This document shows positions 42,365-51,948 of a stretch of DNA of 64,000 nt, one piece after another. The stretch is from CALNYZ01 sp942490945 (lineage in GTDB: Bacteria > Pseudomonadota > Gammaproteobacteria > UBA6429 > Thiohalophilaceae). The first letter of the stretch is position 1, and each line of letters begins with the position of its first letter. Position numbers and translations under genes: made by a program. Below the pieces are notes generated by a model. The model was not told where the DNA came from and made no database searches. It was given only the letters and a program-made list of their open reading frames with translations. The stretch covers positions 992,001 through 1,056,000 of the forward strand of contig CALNYZ010000018.1 of assembly GCA_942490945.1 (NCBI GenBank), written 5' to 3'.

Positions 42365-42921
42365 GATTGCGCGTTATCCAGCAACTCAGCATCAGGTTGC
42401 GGCCACTTCCAGGTTTTCAGGTCCGCATCAATCGGTACAACATAAATACAATCGACCGGGCAGGGCGGAATACATAAATCACAGCCGGTGCATTCGTCTT
42501 TGATAACGGTATGCATTTGTTTTGCGGCACCCAGTATGGCGTCCACCGGACAGGCCTGAATACATAAGGTACAGCCAATACAAATATTTTCATCAATAAT
42601 GACAACAGTCTTTTGTTCTTTGACTTCGCCGTGCTCGGCATTTAATGGTTTGGGGTCTTTGCCGAGTAAATCAGCCAGTTGCAGAATGACGGTTTCGCCG
42701 CCGGGCGGACACTGATTGATATCCGCTTCACCTTTTGCAATGGCTTCAGCATAAGGGCGACAACCGGGATAGGTACATTGACCACATTGTGTTTGCGGTA
42801 AAATCGCATCGATTTGATCGACAACCGGGTTGCCTTTGACCTTGTAGCGGATGGCTGCAAATCCAAGCAACAAGCCAAATGCGATAGCAAGTCCGGCAAT
42901 GGCGAGAATAGCTTCTAACAC
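42361..42921 (-). CDS. rnfB: Rnf/Rsx electron transport complex subunit B
   Basis: This 186-residue ferredoxin-like subunit has an N-terminal membrane helix and the cluster motif CGQCTYPGCRPYA. Two 4Fe-4S ferredoxin motifs follow (CIGCTLCIQACP and CTGCDLCIPPCP). It passes electrons between soluble donors and the membrane core. It follows rnfA by nine bases. Confidence 0.96.
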   Translation of the reverse strand: MLEAILAIAGLAIAFGLLLGFAAIRYKVKGNPVVDQIDAILPQTQCGQCTYPGCRPYAEAIAKGEADINQCPPGGETVILQLADLLGKDPKPLNAEHGEVKEQKTVVIIDENICIGCTLCIQACPVDAILGAAKQMHTVIKDECTGCDLCIPPCPVDCIYVVPIDADLKTWKWPQPDAELLDNAQS

Positions 42922-42930
42922 GTTCTCAAA

Positions 42931-43512
42931 TTATCCTTTGACCAGACCGGTGAAGCCCAGGAAGGCGATAGACATTAAACCGGCAGTAATCAGGGCGATG
43001 GAAACGCCCCTGAATGGCATGGGAACATCCGCAACGGCAATGCGTTCGCGCATCGCGGCAAACAGTACCAGTACCAGCGAAAATCCCAGCGAAGCACCAA
43101 AGCCATATAAAAAGGATTGTATAAAACCATGCTGGCTTTGCACATTGAGTAGTGCCACACCCAGCACCGCACAGTTAGTCGTGATTAACGGCAGGAAAAT
43201 ACCCAGTACCTGATAAAGAAGTGGTGAAGTCTTGCGGACAAACATCTCGGTAAATTGCACCACTGCCGCGATAACCAGGATGAAAGTAATCGTACGCAAG
43301 TATTCGAGTCCCAATGGCGCGAGCAAGTATTCGTTGACCAGATAGCTGCACACGGAAGACAGTGTCAGTACAAAGGTGGTGGCTAACGCCATGCCCATGG
43401 CAGTTTCAAGCTTGCGTGAAACACCCATAAACGGGCACAGGCCAAGAAACTTCACCAATACGAAGTTATTGACGAGAACAGTGCTGACCAGGATGAGTGC
43501 GTATTCGGTCAT
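42931..43512 (-). CDS. rnfA: Rnf/Rsx electron transport complex subunit A
   Basis: This 193-residue integral membrane subunit has about six segments. Motifs LVNNFVLVKFLGLCPFMGVSRK and IFLPLITTNCAVLGVALLN, each with the membrane-iron cysteine, mirror those of RnfE. It is the first rnf gene in the order A-B-C-D-G-E, the standard gammaproteobacterial order. It lies about 90 bases after metG on the same strand. Confidence 0.96.
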   Translation of the reverse strand: MTEYALILVSTVLVNNFVLVKFLGLCPFMGVSRKLETAMGMALATTFVLTLSSVCSYLVNEYLLAPLGLEYLRTITFILVIAAVVQFTEMFVRKTSPLLYQVLGIFLPLITTNCAVLGVALLNVQSQHGFIQSFLYGFGASLGFSLVLVLFAAMRERIAVADVPMPFRGVSIALITAGLMSIAFLGFTGLVKG

Positions 43513-43601
43513 GACGGTATCTTTTCGAGTGAGATGTCCATAATTACCATTATTAAAATGAAATTCAACCCTTTACAGTTTAAGGCATTAACGTACTTTA
43601 T

Positions 43602-45701
43602 TTATTTAACACGCATGCCCGGTTGCGCGCCGCTGTGCGGTTCCAAAATCCACAAGTCTTTTCCGCCGGGCCCTGCGGCCAATACCATGCCTTCGGATAC
43701 ACCAAAGCGCATTTTACGCGGTGCCAGGTTGGCCACCATCACAGTGTGTTTGCCCTCGAGGTCTTCCGGTGTATAGGCGGATTTAATCCCGGCAAACACA
43801 TTACGCTGCTCATCGCCTATATCGAGTGTTAATTGTAATAGTTTATCTGCACCTTCGACATGTTCAGCCTTGATGATTTTTGCAATGCGTAAATCAATTT
43901 TGGCAAAATCATCGTACTCAATCGTGGCAGCAACCGGTTCGATTGTTGAGCCAGCTTTTGTATCAGCAGATTTGTTAGTTGATGTCGTTGCCTGCAAGTT
44001 TTCTTTCGATGCGTCAACCATGGCGTCTATTTTATCCTGTTCGATTCGTGTCATTAATGGAGTGAATTTATTAATACGGTGATTTAACAACGGTGTGTCG
44101 ATGTCACACCATTTTAAATCAGGCTGATTTAAAAATGCTTCTGATTCTGCAGCCATTTTCGGCAGCACCGGTTTTAATAAAATCATCAGTGCGCGAAAAC
44201 AGTTTAAGCCCTGGGTGCAAACCGCCTGAACTTTATCATCACTACCTTCCTGTTTGGCGAGTACCCAAGGTTTTTCTGCATCGATATACTGGTTCGCCAG
44301 ATCGGCCAGTGCCATGATCTCGCGTATCGCGTGGGAAAATTCACGCTGTTCATAGAGCGCCGCAATGTTCTTGCTTTTAACCACAAAGTTATTATAAAGA
44401 TCCGGCTCGGCCAGGCTGGCAGCTAACTGGCCGTCATACTTTTTACTGATAAAGCCCGCGCAGCGACTGGCGATATTGACTACCTTGCCAACCAAATCAG
44501 AATTCACTCGTGCGCTGAAGTCTTCCAGGTTCAAATCAATATCATCAATACCATTCCCGAGCTTGGCAGCAAAGTAATAACGTAGGTATTCCGGGTTCAA
44601 GTGGTCGAGATATGTACGTGCTTTTATAAAGGTACCACGTGACTTGGACATTTTGTTGCCGTTGACCGTCAGGAAGCCATGACAATGTACCGCGGTGGGT
44701 GTGCGATAGCCGCTACCGTGCAACATCGCGGGCCAAAACAGGGTATGGAAGTAGGCAATGTCTTTACCAATGAAATGGTGTACCTCGTACTGGCTATCGG
44801 TATTCCAGTAATCATCGAAATTTAAATCTTTACGCCCCTGTAGCTTATGCTGGTCGCACAGGTTTTTAAAGCTGGCCATGTAGCCAATGGGGGCATCCAG
44901 CCAGACATAGAAATATTTGGCCGGTTCATCAGCGGGGGTGCCCGGAATTTGAAAACCAAAGTAGGGCGCATCACGGGAGATATCCCAGTCCTGTAAGCCT
45001 GATTCAAACCACTCGTTCAGCTTGTTGGCAATTCCGGTTTGTACATGGCCAGCTTGTGTCCACTTTCGTAGCATGGGTTCGAAATCACCGAGCGCGAAAA
45101 AGTAATGTACCGACTCCTTTTGTATTGGTGTCGCGCCGGAAATCGCTGAGACCGGATCAAGCAGATCAGTCGGTGAGTAAGTACTTCCACACACCTCACA
45201 ACCGTCGCCGTACTGATCTGCTGACTTGCACTTGGGACAAGTGCCCTTGATGAAACGATCCGGCAGGAACATATTTTGTTCCGGGTCGTAGGCCTGCTTG
45301 ATAGATTTGCTATGAATATGCCCGGCATCATTTAAACGGGTGTAAATCTGCTCGGCTAGCTCGCGGTTTTCCTCGGAATGGGTCGAGTGGAAATTATCAA
45401 AGGCGACCATAAATTCAGCGAAATCAGCGCGGTGTTCCTTATCGGTAGCGGCGATGAGTTGTTCTGGCGTAATGCCTTCGTTACGGGCGCGTAGCATAAT
45501 GGGTGTGCCGTGAGCGTCATCTGCACAGACGTAAACGCATTGGTGGCCTTGCATTTTCTGGAAGCGGACCCATATATCGGTTTGTATGTATTCCACCATG
45601 TGGCCAAGGTGCAGGCTGCCATTGGCATAGGGCAGCGCGCTGGTGACCAGTATGTGGCGACAGGCGTTCGCCGTCGTGGATGGGTTTACAGATATGCTCA
45701 T
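43602..45701 (-). CDS. metG: Methionyl-tRNA synthetase
   Basis: This charges tRNA-Met. The 699-residue class I synthetase has the HIGH-type motif in YANGSLHLGHMVEYIQTD, the knuckle zinc cysteines CPKCKSADQYGDGCEVC, and GNKMSKSRG as the KMSKS loop. A C-terminal tRNA-binding EMAP/Arc1-like domain (about residues 600-699: FAKIDLRIAKIIKAEHVEGAD in parts) is present. It is divergent from mrp across a 245-base region. Confidence 0.98.
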   Translation of the reverse strand: MSISVNPSTTANACRHILVTSALPYANGSLHLGHMVEYIQTDIWVRFQKMQGHQCVYVCADDAHGTPIMLRARNEGITPEQLIAATDKEHRADFAEFMVAFDNFHSTHSEENRELAEQIYTRLNDAGHIHSKSIKQAYDPEQNMFLPDRFIKGTCPKCKSADQYGDGCEVCGSTYSPTDLLDPVSAISGATPIQKESVHYFFALGDFEPMLRKWTQAGHVQTGIANKLNEWFESGLQDWDISRDAPYFGFQIPGTPADEPAKYFYVWLDAPIGYMASFKNLCDQHKLQGRKDLNFDDYWNTDSQYEVHHFIGKDIAYFHTLFWPAMLHGSGYRTPTAVHCHGFLTVNGNKMSKSRGTFIKARTYLDHLNPEYLRYYFAAKLGNGIDDIDLNLEDFSARVNSDLVGKVVNIASRCAGFISKKYDGQLAASLAEPDLYNNFVVKSKNIAALYEQREFSHAIREIMALADLANQYIDAEKPWVLAKQEGSDDKVQAVCTQGLNCFRALMILLKPVLPKMAAESEAFLNQPDLKWCDIDTPLLNHRINKFTPLMTRIEQDKIDAMVDASKENLQATTSTNKSADTKAGSTIEPVAATIEYDDFAKIDLRIAKIIKAEHVEGADKLLQLTLDIGDEQRNVFAGIKSAYTPEDLEGKHTVMVANLAPRKMRFGVSEGMVLAAGPGGKDLWILEPHSGAQPGMRVK

Positions 45702-45946
45702 ATTTTGTACAGCTTGCAGTCCGTGTATCTGAAAGTCATTGTGGTGTTGGTAAAAGGCGCATACCCTAGCAGTTTGGCGCTACCCAGACCAGATCCAGGC
45801 GCTAATTTGCTGGATAACTGCTGAATTTTCAAGGTAAATTAATTCATTATAGAACTCTAATGTATTATTGTGTAAGATTGCGACCCCCGGGTAGTAGTTA
45901 ATTAAAATACTCGGGTATTTAACCATCGTTTTTGTAGGAGATATCC

Positions 45947-47038
45947 ATGGCTGAGCTAGCTAAAGCGCAAATTGAAGATGCAATCAAAGCGTATATTGAT
46001 CCGTATTTAGAAAAAGACCTGGTTTCCAGCCAGTGCGTCAAAGATATCAGTATTGATGGCGGTAAGGTCAGCATCACCGTGGAACTCGGTTTCCCTGCGA
46101 AAGGTTATGAAGCAGAATTAATCAATACATTAAAAGACATGGTTAGCAAGATTGACGGTGTCAGCGACGTTGCCGTGCAAGTCGGCAGCAAAATCGTGTC
46201 GCACTCGGTACAAAAAGGCGTCAATATGATTCCTGGTGTGAAAAACATTATTGCCGTGGCTTCTGGCAAAGGCGGTGTGGGTAAATCTACCACGTCGGTG
46301 AATCTGGCCCTGGCTTTATCTTTGGAAGGCGCTACCGTCGGTATTCTGGACGCTGATATATATGGTCCCAGCCAGCCCCGCATGTTGGGCGTAACAACGC
46401 AACCGGAATCAGCCGATGGCAAAAGTCTGGAACCGATGAGGTCGCATAATATTCAATCCATGTCGATTGGCTACCTTATCGATGAAGAAACCCCGATGAT
46501 CTGGCGTGGTCCGATGGTCACCCAGGCATTGGAGCAATTGTTAAAAGACACACAGTGGAAGGATGTCGATTACCTCATCATCGACCTGCCACCAGGTACC
46601 GGTGATATACAGCTGACGCTGGCGCAAAAAGTACCGGTTAGCGGTGCGATTATTGTTACCACACCACAGGACATTGCGCTGCTTGATGCGCGTAAGGGCC
46701 TGAAGATGTTCGAGAAAGTTGAAGTGCCAGTACTGGGTATTGTCGAAAATATGAGTATCCATATATGTAGTGAATGTGGCCACGAAGAACACATCTTTGG
46801 CGCTGGTGGTGGCGGTCGTATGGCTGAGCAATACAATGTCGATATGCTGGGTTCCTTGCCACTGGATATCAGTATTCGTGTTGGCACCGATGATGGTAAA
46901 CCTTCGGTAGTGGCCGATCCGGAAGGCCGGATTTCACAAATCTATCGTCAGGTGGCACGTCGTGTCGCAGCGAAGCTTTCGTTACGACAGAAAGATTTCA
47001 GTTCGAGCTTCCCGAAAATTGTTATTCAAAACAATTAA
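45947..47038 (+). CDS. apbC: Iron-sulfur cluster carrier ATPase Mrp/ApbC
   Basis: This 363-residue P-loop protein has an N-terminal MIP18-like domain (about 1-90). A deviant Walker A, ASGKGGVGKSTTSVNLA, follows, with DADIYGPSQPRML and the cluster-binding CSECGHEEHIFG. It loads 4Fe-4S clusters onto apoproteins. A ribosome site GTAGGAG lies eight bases from the ATG. It is divergent from metG, a common arrangement in Gammaproteobacteria. Confidence 0.96.
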   Translation: MAELAKAQIEDAIKAYIDPYLEKDLVSSQCVKDISIDGGKVSITVELGFPAKGYEAELINTLKDMVSKIDGVSDVAVQVGSKIVSHSVQKGVNMIPGVKNIIAVASGKGGVGKSTTSVNLALALSLEGATVGILDADIYGPSQPRMLGVTTQPESADGKSLEPMRSHNIQSMSIGYLIDEETPMIWRGPMVTQALEQLLKDTQWKDVDYLIIDLPPGTGDIQLTLAQKVPVSGAIIVTTPQDIALLDARKGLKMFEKVEVPVLGIVENMSIHICSECGHEEHIFGAGGGGRMAEQYNVDMLGSLPLDISIRVGTDDGKPSVVADPEGRISQIYRQVARRVAAKLSLRQKDFSSSFPKIVIQNN

Positions 47039-47095
47039 AAGGTAAGGTAATTTACCTGCGGGTAGCTACGCCGCAAAGCAACACGGGTAATAGTC

Positions 47096-47317
47096 ATGGC
47101 CACACCAATCAATACCAGTAATGGCGGAAAAATCTATGCCTGGGTGTACCTGTTGTTGGTGGCGCCGGCGTATTTTGTATTGACGCATTTCGAACTCCTG
47201 AATCAGACAACCGGCCTTGTTAATGTGATCTTTCTTACCCTGATTTCGACGGTCATTCCTGCCCTGGTTGTGACAGCCCTTATATTGGTAGTACGGACGT
47301 TTGTCGTTAAAAAATAA
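47096..47317 (+). CDS. Small membrane protein, unknown
   Basis: This 73-residue protein has two hydrophobic segments (residues 13-32 and 44-68) joined by a short loop, with a positively charged C-terminus (RTFVVKK). Not recognised. It sits 57 bases after mrp and before dcd. Confidence 0.6.
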   Translation: MATPINTSNGGKIYAWVYLLLVAPAYFVLTHFELLNQTTGLVNVIFLTLISTVIPALVVTALILVVRTFVVKK

Positions 47318-47462
47318 CCCTCATATTTTGTTTTAATCCATTTAATTTATCCTTCCCCAAGATATTTCTCCTCGTCAAACACGGTAAACGACTTAAATTT
47401 GTTTATAATGCGGGTTCCTTAGCTGACTGCAAAAAAGAATAATTGACCGTGAGACAAAAATT

Positions 47463-48029
47463 ATGAGTATAAAATCAGACAAGTGGATCCGCCGTATGGC
47501 TGACGAGCATAAAATGATCGAGCCTTTTGAGTCTGGTCAGGTACGCTCAAACGGTAGCGGCAAAATCGTGTCTTATGGTACATCCAGTTATGGCTATGAT
47601 GTACGCTGCGCGGACGAATTCAAGATTTTTACCAACATCAATTCAGCTATTGTTGATCCAAAAGATTTCTCCGAACACAGTTTCGTTGATTTTAAAGGTG
47701 ACGTTTGTATTATTCCTCCCAACTCATTTGCACTGGCACGTACTGTCGAATTCTTTCGTATCCCGCGCAGTGTCCTGACTATTTGTCTTGGTAAATCAAC
47801 CTATGCACGTTGCGGTATTATTGTAAACGTCACACCTCTGGAACCGGAGTGGGAAGGCCACGTCACGCTGGAATTTTCCAATACGTCACCCTTACCGGCA
47901 AAGATTTATGCCAATGAAGGTGTTGCACAGATGTTGTTTTTCGAATCGGATGAAGTATGTGAGACATCCTATAAAGACCGTGGCGGCAAGTATCAAGGTC
48001 AAATCGGTGTCACGCTGCCGAAAACCTGA
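47463..48029 (+). CDS. dcd: dCTP deaminase
   Basis: This converts dCTP to dUTP for thymidylate synthesis. The 188-residue protein has the trimeric dUTPase-like fold with SSYGYDVRCADEFKIF, LGKSTYARCGIIVNVTPLEPEWEGHVTLE and FFESDEVCETSYKDRGGKYQGQ (in parts). Length and motifs are standard. A perfect TATAAT (47404-47409) lies upstream but lacks a clear -35. It is 11 bases before the exporter gene. Confidence 0.97.
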   Translation: MSIKSDKWIRRMADEHKMIEPFESGQVRSNGSGKIVSYGTSSYGYDVRCADEFKIFTNINSAIVDPKDFSEHSFVDFKGDVCIIPPNSFALARTVEFFRIPRSVLTICLGKSTYARCGIIVNVTPLEPEWEGHVTLEFSNTSPLPAKIYANEGVAQMLFFESDEVCETSYKDRGGKYQGQIGVTLPKT

Positions 48030-48040
48030 TAGCCACTGAC

Positions 48041-50377
48041 ATGACCTTTTATCAAAGGTTGTTTAAAACGTATGCACATCTCGTTACTGCATATCCGTAT
48101 CGTGTTCTGACCTTGCTGGTACTGCTGATCGTTCCGCTGGGACTCGGCTTACCAAATCTTAAAATCACCAATGACATTCGCGTGTTTTTCAGCGCCGACA
48201 ATCCGCAATTAAACGCCTTCGAACACATGGAGGCGACATATAGTCAACAAGACAATATTTACTTTTTAATTCAACCTGATAACAAAAATATTTTTAACAA
48301 ACGTGTATTAACCTTGATACATGAACTTAGCGAAGATGGCTGGCGTATACCGTATGCGCAGCGCGTCAGTTCACTTGCAAACTTTCAGCATACCTATGCC
48401 AAAACTGATGCAGAAGGTGACAGTGTCATAACCGAATATCTGGTTGGTGATCCTGCAAAACTGACCGACGCAGATATCAGACGCATTAAAAATATTGCGA
48501 CCAACGAAATCAGTTTGTTAAATAACATCACGACCAGGGCCGGCACAACCACCGGGGTGAATGTACGGCTGTTTATTCCCGATGATGATCACAAGGCGAA
48601 TAACATAGTCACTGAATATGCACGAAAATTACGCGATGCGTATGCAGTTAAATATCCTGACATAAAGATTTTATTATCCGGAACCACAGCAGCGAACTCG
48701 AGCCTGAGTGAGGCAGTTGAAGGTGACATGCAAACTCTGGTACTGGCGAGCTACATCATTATCATTCTGGGTTTGTGGTTTTTATTGCGCTCTTTAACAG
48801 GAACAGCACTTACCTTAAGTGTGATCACGTTTTCGATTGTCAGTACCTTTGGCATATATGGTTGGCTTGGCCATACCTTAACGCCTGTGGCGGGGTTTGT
48901 ACCCAGTATTGTCATGACCATTGCGGTTGCCGATTCGGTGCATATCCTGGTCAGCTATCTGTTTGAACGACGGCAAGGACAAAATAAAAAGGCTGCGCTT
49001 GTTGAAAGCATGCGTATCAATGCCATGCCGGTTTTTATTACCAGCCTGACAACGATCATCGGCGTGTTAATGCTGAACTTCAGTGATTCACCACCGTACC
49101 GTGATCTTGGCAACATGGTTGCACTGGGTGTGGCTTTTGCCTATGTCTACTCCATGTTGGTCTTGCCTGCAGCGTTAATGTTGTTGCCGGACAAGAAAAG
49201 TTACCTTGAAAAACAAACTGCACGTAACTGGATAAACATTGATGCCTTTGCCAACTGGGTAGTCAAGCATCGCCGCGGTTTATTAATAGGCATGAGTCTG
49301 GCAGTGATTACGCTGGCTGCATTTATACCGCAAAACCGGCTAACCGAACGCTGGCATGAGTATTATGATCACAGTTTTGAAACGCGTCGCGCCATTGATG
49401 CGCTGGATGAAAACCTCAGTGGCGTACACGCTATTCGCTATTCGCTCGATTCTGGCCGCAAGGATGGTATTAACGATCCTGCTTACTTGCAGTCGATTGA
49501 TAAATTTGCAAGCTGGTATCGTGCACAACCGGGTGTGGCGTATGTGAGTGTGGTGTCTGATACCATCAAACGCCTGAATAAAAACATGCACAATGATGAC
49601 AATGACTTTTACCGCTTGCCATCCCAACCTGATTTAACAGCACAGTATTTGCTGATGTATGAGCTTTCCCTGCCATTAGGGTTGGGATTAAACGATACCC
49701 TGACATTTGATCGGGCAGCCTCGCAAATGGTCGTGATCTTGCATCGCACACATTCAGCAAGTCTTCTCAAAACAGATCAACGTGCAAGAGAGTGGGCAGC
49801 AAAACATATTCCGGAAATCAGAGTGAGCGAAGGCACCGGGATGGATATGATTTTTGCGCATATTAATGCACGTAATATTCAGAGTCTGTTGCAAGGAACG
49901 GCGATTGCGTTGGTGTTGATCTCGTTTCTCATGATCCTGGTGTTGCGTTCGGTTCGACTTGGTTTAATCAGCATGCTACCGAATCTGGCGCCAGCAGGGT
50001 TGGCCTATGGTGTGTGGGCCTTGATTAAAGGCGAGATAGATTTGTCCGCTTCCGTGGTAATTTGTATGAGTCTGGGCATTGTAGTGGATGACACGGTTCA
50101 TTTCATGACCAAATATCTACGTGCGCGCCGTGAAAAGCATCTGACCGCCATTGAAGGCATTCGCTACGCATTTCATACTGTCGGGGTAGCTCTGACTATC
50201 ACGACTGTTGTGCTGGTAGCCGGCTTTTTAATATTGACCCTGTCTCATTTTTCGCCGACCAAAACAACCGGTCTGTTGCTGGCGATAACGCTTGCGTTTG
50301 CTTTACTGGTCGATTTTTTGTTGCTGCCCCCGTTGTTGGCGGCCTGGGACAAGCACGAACAGCATCGGCAGAATTAA
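48041..50377 (+). CDS. RND-superfamily (MMPL-type) exporter
   Basis: This 778-residue membrane protein has two repeats, each with one membrane helix, a large periplasmic domain and five further helices, the RND/MMPL plan (about 12 helices). Family segments are FVPSIVMTIAVADSVHILVSYLFERRQG and, in the second half, VVICMSLGIVVDDTVHFMTKYLRARRE, with the paired acidic residues of the proton path. Substrates of this branch are lipids or hydrophobic compounds, not determined here. It lies 11 bases after dcd. Confidence 0.9.
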   Translation: MTFYQRLFKTYAHLVTAYPYRVLTLLVLLIVPLGLGLPNLKITNDIRVFFSADNPQLNAFEHMEATYSQQDNIYFLIQPDNKNIFNKRVLTLIHELSEDGWRIPYAQRVSSLANFQHTYAKTDAEGDSVITEYLVGDPAKLTDADIRRIKNIATNEISLLNNITTRAGTTTGVNVRLFIPDDDHKANNIVTEYARKLRDAYAVKYPDIKILLSGTTAANSSLSEAVEGDMQTLVLASYIIIILGLWFLLRSLTGTALTLSVITFSIVSTFGIYGWLGHTLTPVAGFVPSIVMTIAVADSVHILVSYLFERRQGQNKKAALVESMRINAMPVFITSLTTIIGVLMLNFSDSPPYRDLGNMVALGVAFAYVYSMLVLPAALMLLPDKKSYLEKQTARNWINIDAFANWVVKHRRGLLIGMSLAVITLAAFIPQNRLTERWHEYYDHSFETRRAIDALDENLSGVHAIRYSLDSGRKDGINDPAYLQSIDKFASWYRAQPGVAYVSVVSDTIKRLNKNMHNDDNDFYRLPSQPDLTAQYLLMYELSLPLGLGLNDTLTFDRAASQMVVILHRTHSASLLKTDQRAREWAAKHIPEIRVSEGTGMDMIFAHINARNIQSLLQGTAIALVLISFLMILVLRSVRLGLISMLPNLAPAGLAYGVWALIKGEIDLSASVVICMSLGIVVDDTVHFMTKYLRARREKHLTAIEGIRYAFHTVGVALTITTVVLVAGFLILTLSHFSPTKTTGLLLAITLAFALLVDFLLLPPLLAAWDKHEQHRQN

Positions 50378-50478
50378 TCCACTGGGGTGACGGCTCGGTC
50401 ACTATCCTCTTTTAGCTGTCAAAAATATATAAGTCATTGATAGTTAAATATATTATTTAAAAAAAGTCCTAATAAATT

Positions 50479-50496
50479 CTGCGGCATATGCTGCAG
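50479..50496. promoter_or_regulatory. 18-base near-palindrome upstream of the diguanylate cyclase
   Basis: CTGCGGCATATGCTGCAG reads nearly the same on both strands (one mismatched pair). AGTCCT before it and AGGATT after it extend the symmetry. It lies 130 bases before the GGDEF gene and may be an operator. The rest of the 250-base gap shows nothing definite. Confidence 0.4.
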
Positions 50497-50627
50497 GATT
50501 GATGGCCAGATTGGCACCGTGAAATATGCGATTATTTTTAAGAAAAGCCCGGGACTACCGATATATATGGTGTTGTAAACAGGGACTTAGTGCAAATGCA
50601 GGGTAAGCAGGGAAACCTCAGATAATT

Positions 50628-51935
50628 ATGGCCGCAGTAAAAATATCATCCATTTTCAAGTTAGGTGTAAGGCAAAAAGTGATGCTGGTCTTGCTGACCG
50701 TATTGTTGTCTTCATTAACTATCAGCGGCTGGATGGCGATTAAAAAAGAAAAGCAGGATACATTAAAAGAAATTAATCAACGTGGCGAAGATATAAGCCG
50801 CTTTGTCGCCAAATCTCTTTCATACAGCGTAGTTGGCTATGATTATCATGCCATCCAGTTATTGCTGGATGAAATCACATTGTCCGATGATGTTGAGTAT
50901 TGCAAGGTAACAAGTGTGAAAGGGAATACCATGGCTGAGTCAGGTTACTACAGCGATAAAAACAATAATATGGTCATTATCAATCGCGATATCAAATTTG
51001 AAGATCAACTGGTTGGCAAGTTGTTGATGGGGCTTAGCACCAGCAATCTGGTGACAAGAATTGAATCACAGAAATACGCCTTGCTCAAACGAGAGGCGAT
51101 TATTATTTTAATGATTGCATTCGGTGAGTTTCTGGCGCTTTCATTTATTATTATTCGCCCGGTTAGCATCATGTCTACCTCATTGAGAAAGAACGTCGAC
51201 AAGAGTGGTCGCATCGTCGGAAAAATTCCAATAACCAGTCAGGATGAATTTGGTCAGCTTGCAGAATCGTTTAATAATCTGAGTGCACAATTAAACGATG
51301 CCAATGAGCGCCTGCAATCGAAAGTTGATCTTGCTGACAAGAAACTGATTGAAACAAATGAAACTTTGGTAAAACAATCAATCGAACTGGCAAAAATGAG
51401 TGAAGAGTTTCGTATGATGTCAATTACAGATGAATTGACCGGGTTATACAATCGCCGGCATTTTGAAGATTTGATGGACACCGAATTAAAACTCGCGAAT
51501 CGGCATGGTTATGCAACCAGCCTGGTCATAATGGATATCGATTATTTCAAGAAGGTAAATGATACATACGGACATCCATGTGGAGACAAGGTTTTGCAAA
51601 TCATTGCGTCTGCATTACAAGCCAGACTGAGAGCGACAGATATAATTTGCCGGCTTGGTGGAGAAGAGTTTGTAGCCTTGTGTAAGCAGGCAGACAAGGA
51701 TGGCGTAACAGGTATTGCTGAAGACTTGAGACAGCATGTTGAAAATCTGGAAATCAAACAGGGTAACGACCTGATCAAGATCACGATCAGTATGGGAGCA
51801 GCAACTGAACAGGCTGGAGTTGAAGATAGCGATGTCAGGAATCTGTATAAAAAGGCTGATGCTGCTGTTTATTACAGCAAGAAACATGGGCGTAATCGTG
51901 TGACGCATTTTGATGATATGGAAGATTTAATTTAA
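50628..51935 (+). CDS. Membrane diguanylate cyclase with periplasmic sensor domain
   Basis: This makes cyclic di-GMP. The 435-residue protein has an N-terminal helix (about 15-33), a periplasmic sensor region (about 34-155) and a second helix (159-180). A HAMP-like segment and coiled coil (about 185-265) come next, then a GGDEF domain with active site RLGGEEFVAL and substrate motif DIDYFKKVNDTYGHPCGD. The GG(D/E)EF site is intact, so it is likely active. A PhnD-like binding protein begins 13 bases later, suggesting the two work together. Confidence 0.93.
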   Translation: MAAVKISSIFKLGVRQKVMLVLLTVLLSSLTISGWMAIKKEKQDTLKEINQRGEDISRFVAKSLSYSVVGYDYHAIQLLLDEITLSDDVEYCKVTSVKGNTMAESGYYSDKNNNMVIINRDIKFEDQLVGKLLMGLSTSNLVTRIESQKYALLKREAIIILMIAFGEFLALSFIIIRPVSIMSTSLRKNVDKSGRIVGKIPITSQDEFGQLAESFNNLSAQLNDANERLQSKVDLADKKLIETNETLVKQSIELAKMSEEFRMMSITDELTGLYNRRHFEDLMDTELKLANRHGYATSLVIMDIDYFKKVNDTYGHPCGDKVLQIIASALQARLRATDIICRLGGEEFVALCKQADKDGVTGIAEDLRQHVENLEIKQGNDLIKITISMGAATEQAGVEDSDVRNLYKKADAAVYYSKKHGRNRVTHFDDMEDLI

Positions 51936-51948
51936 GCTGGAGATAAAT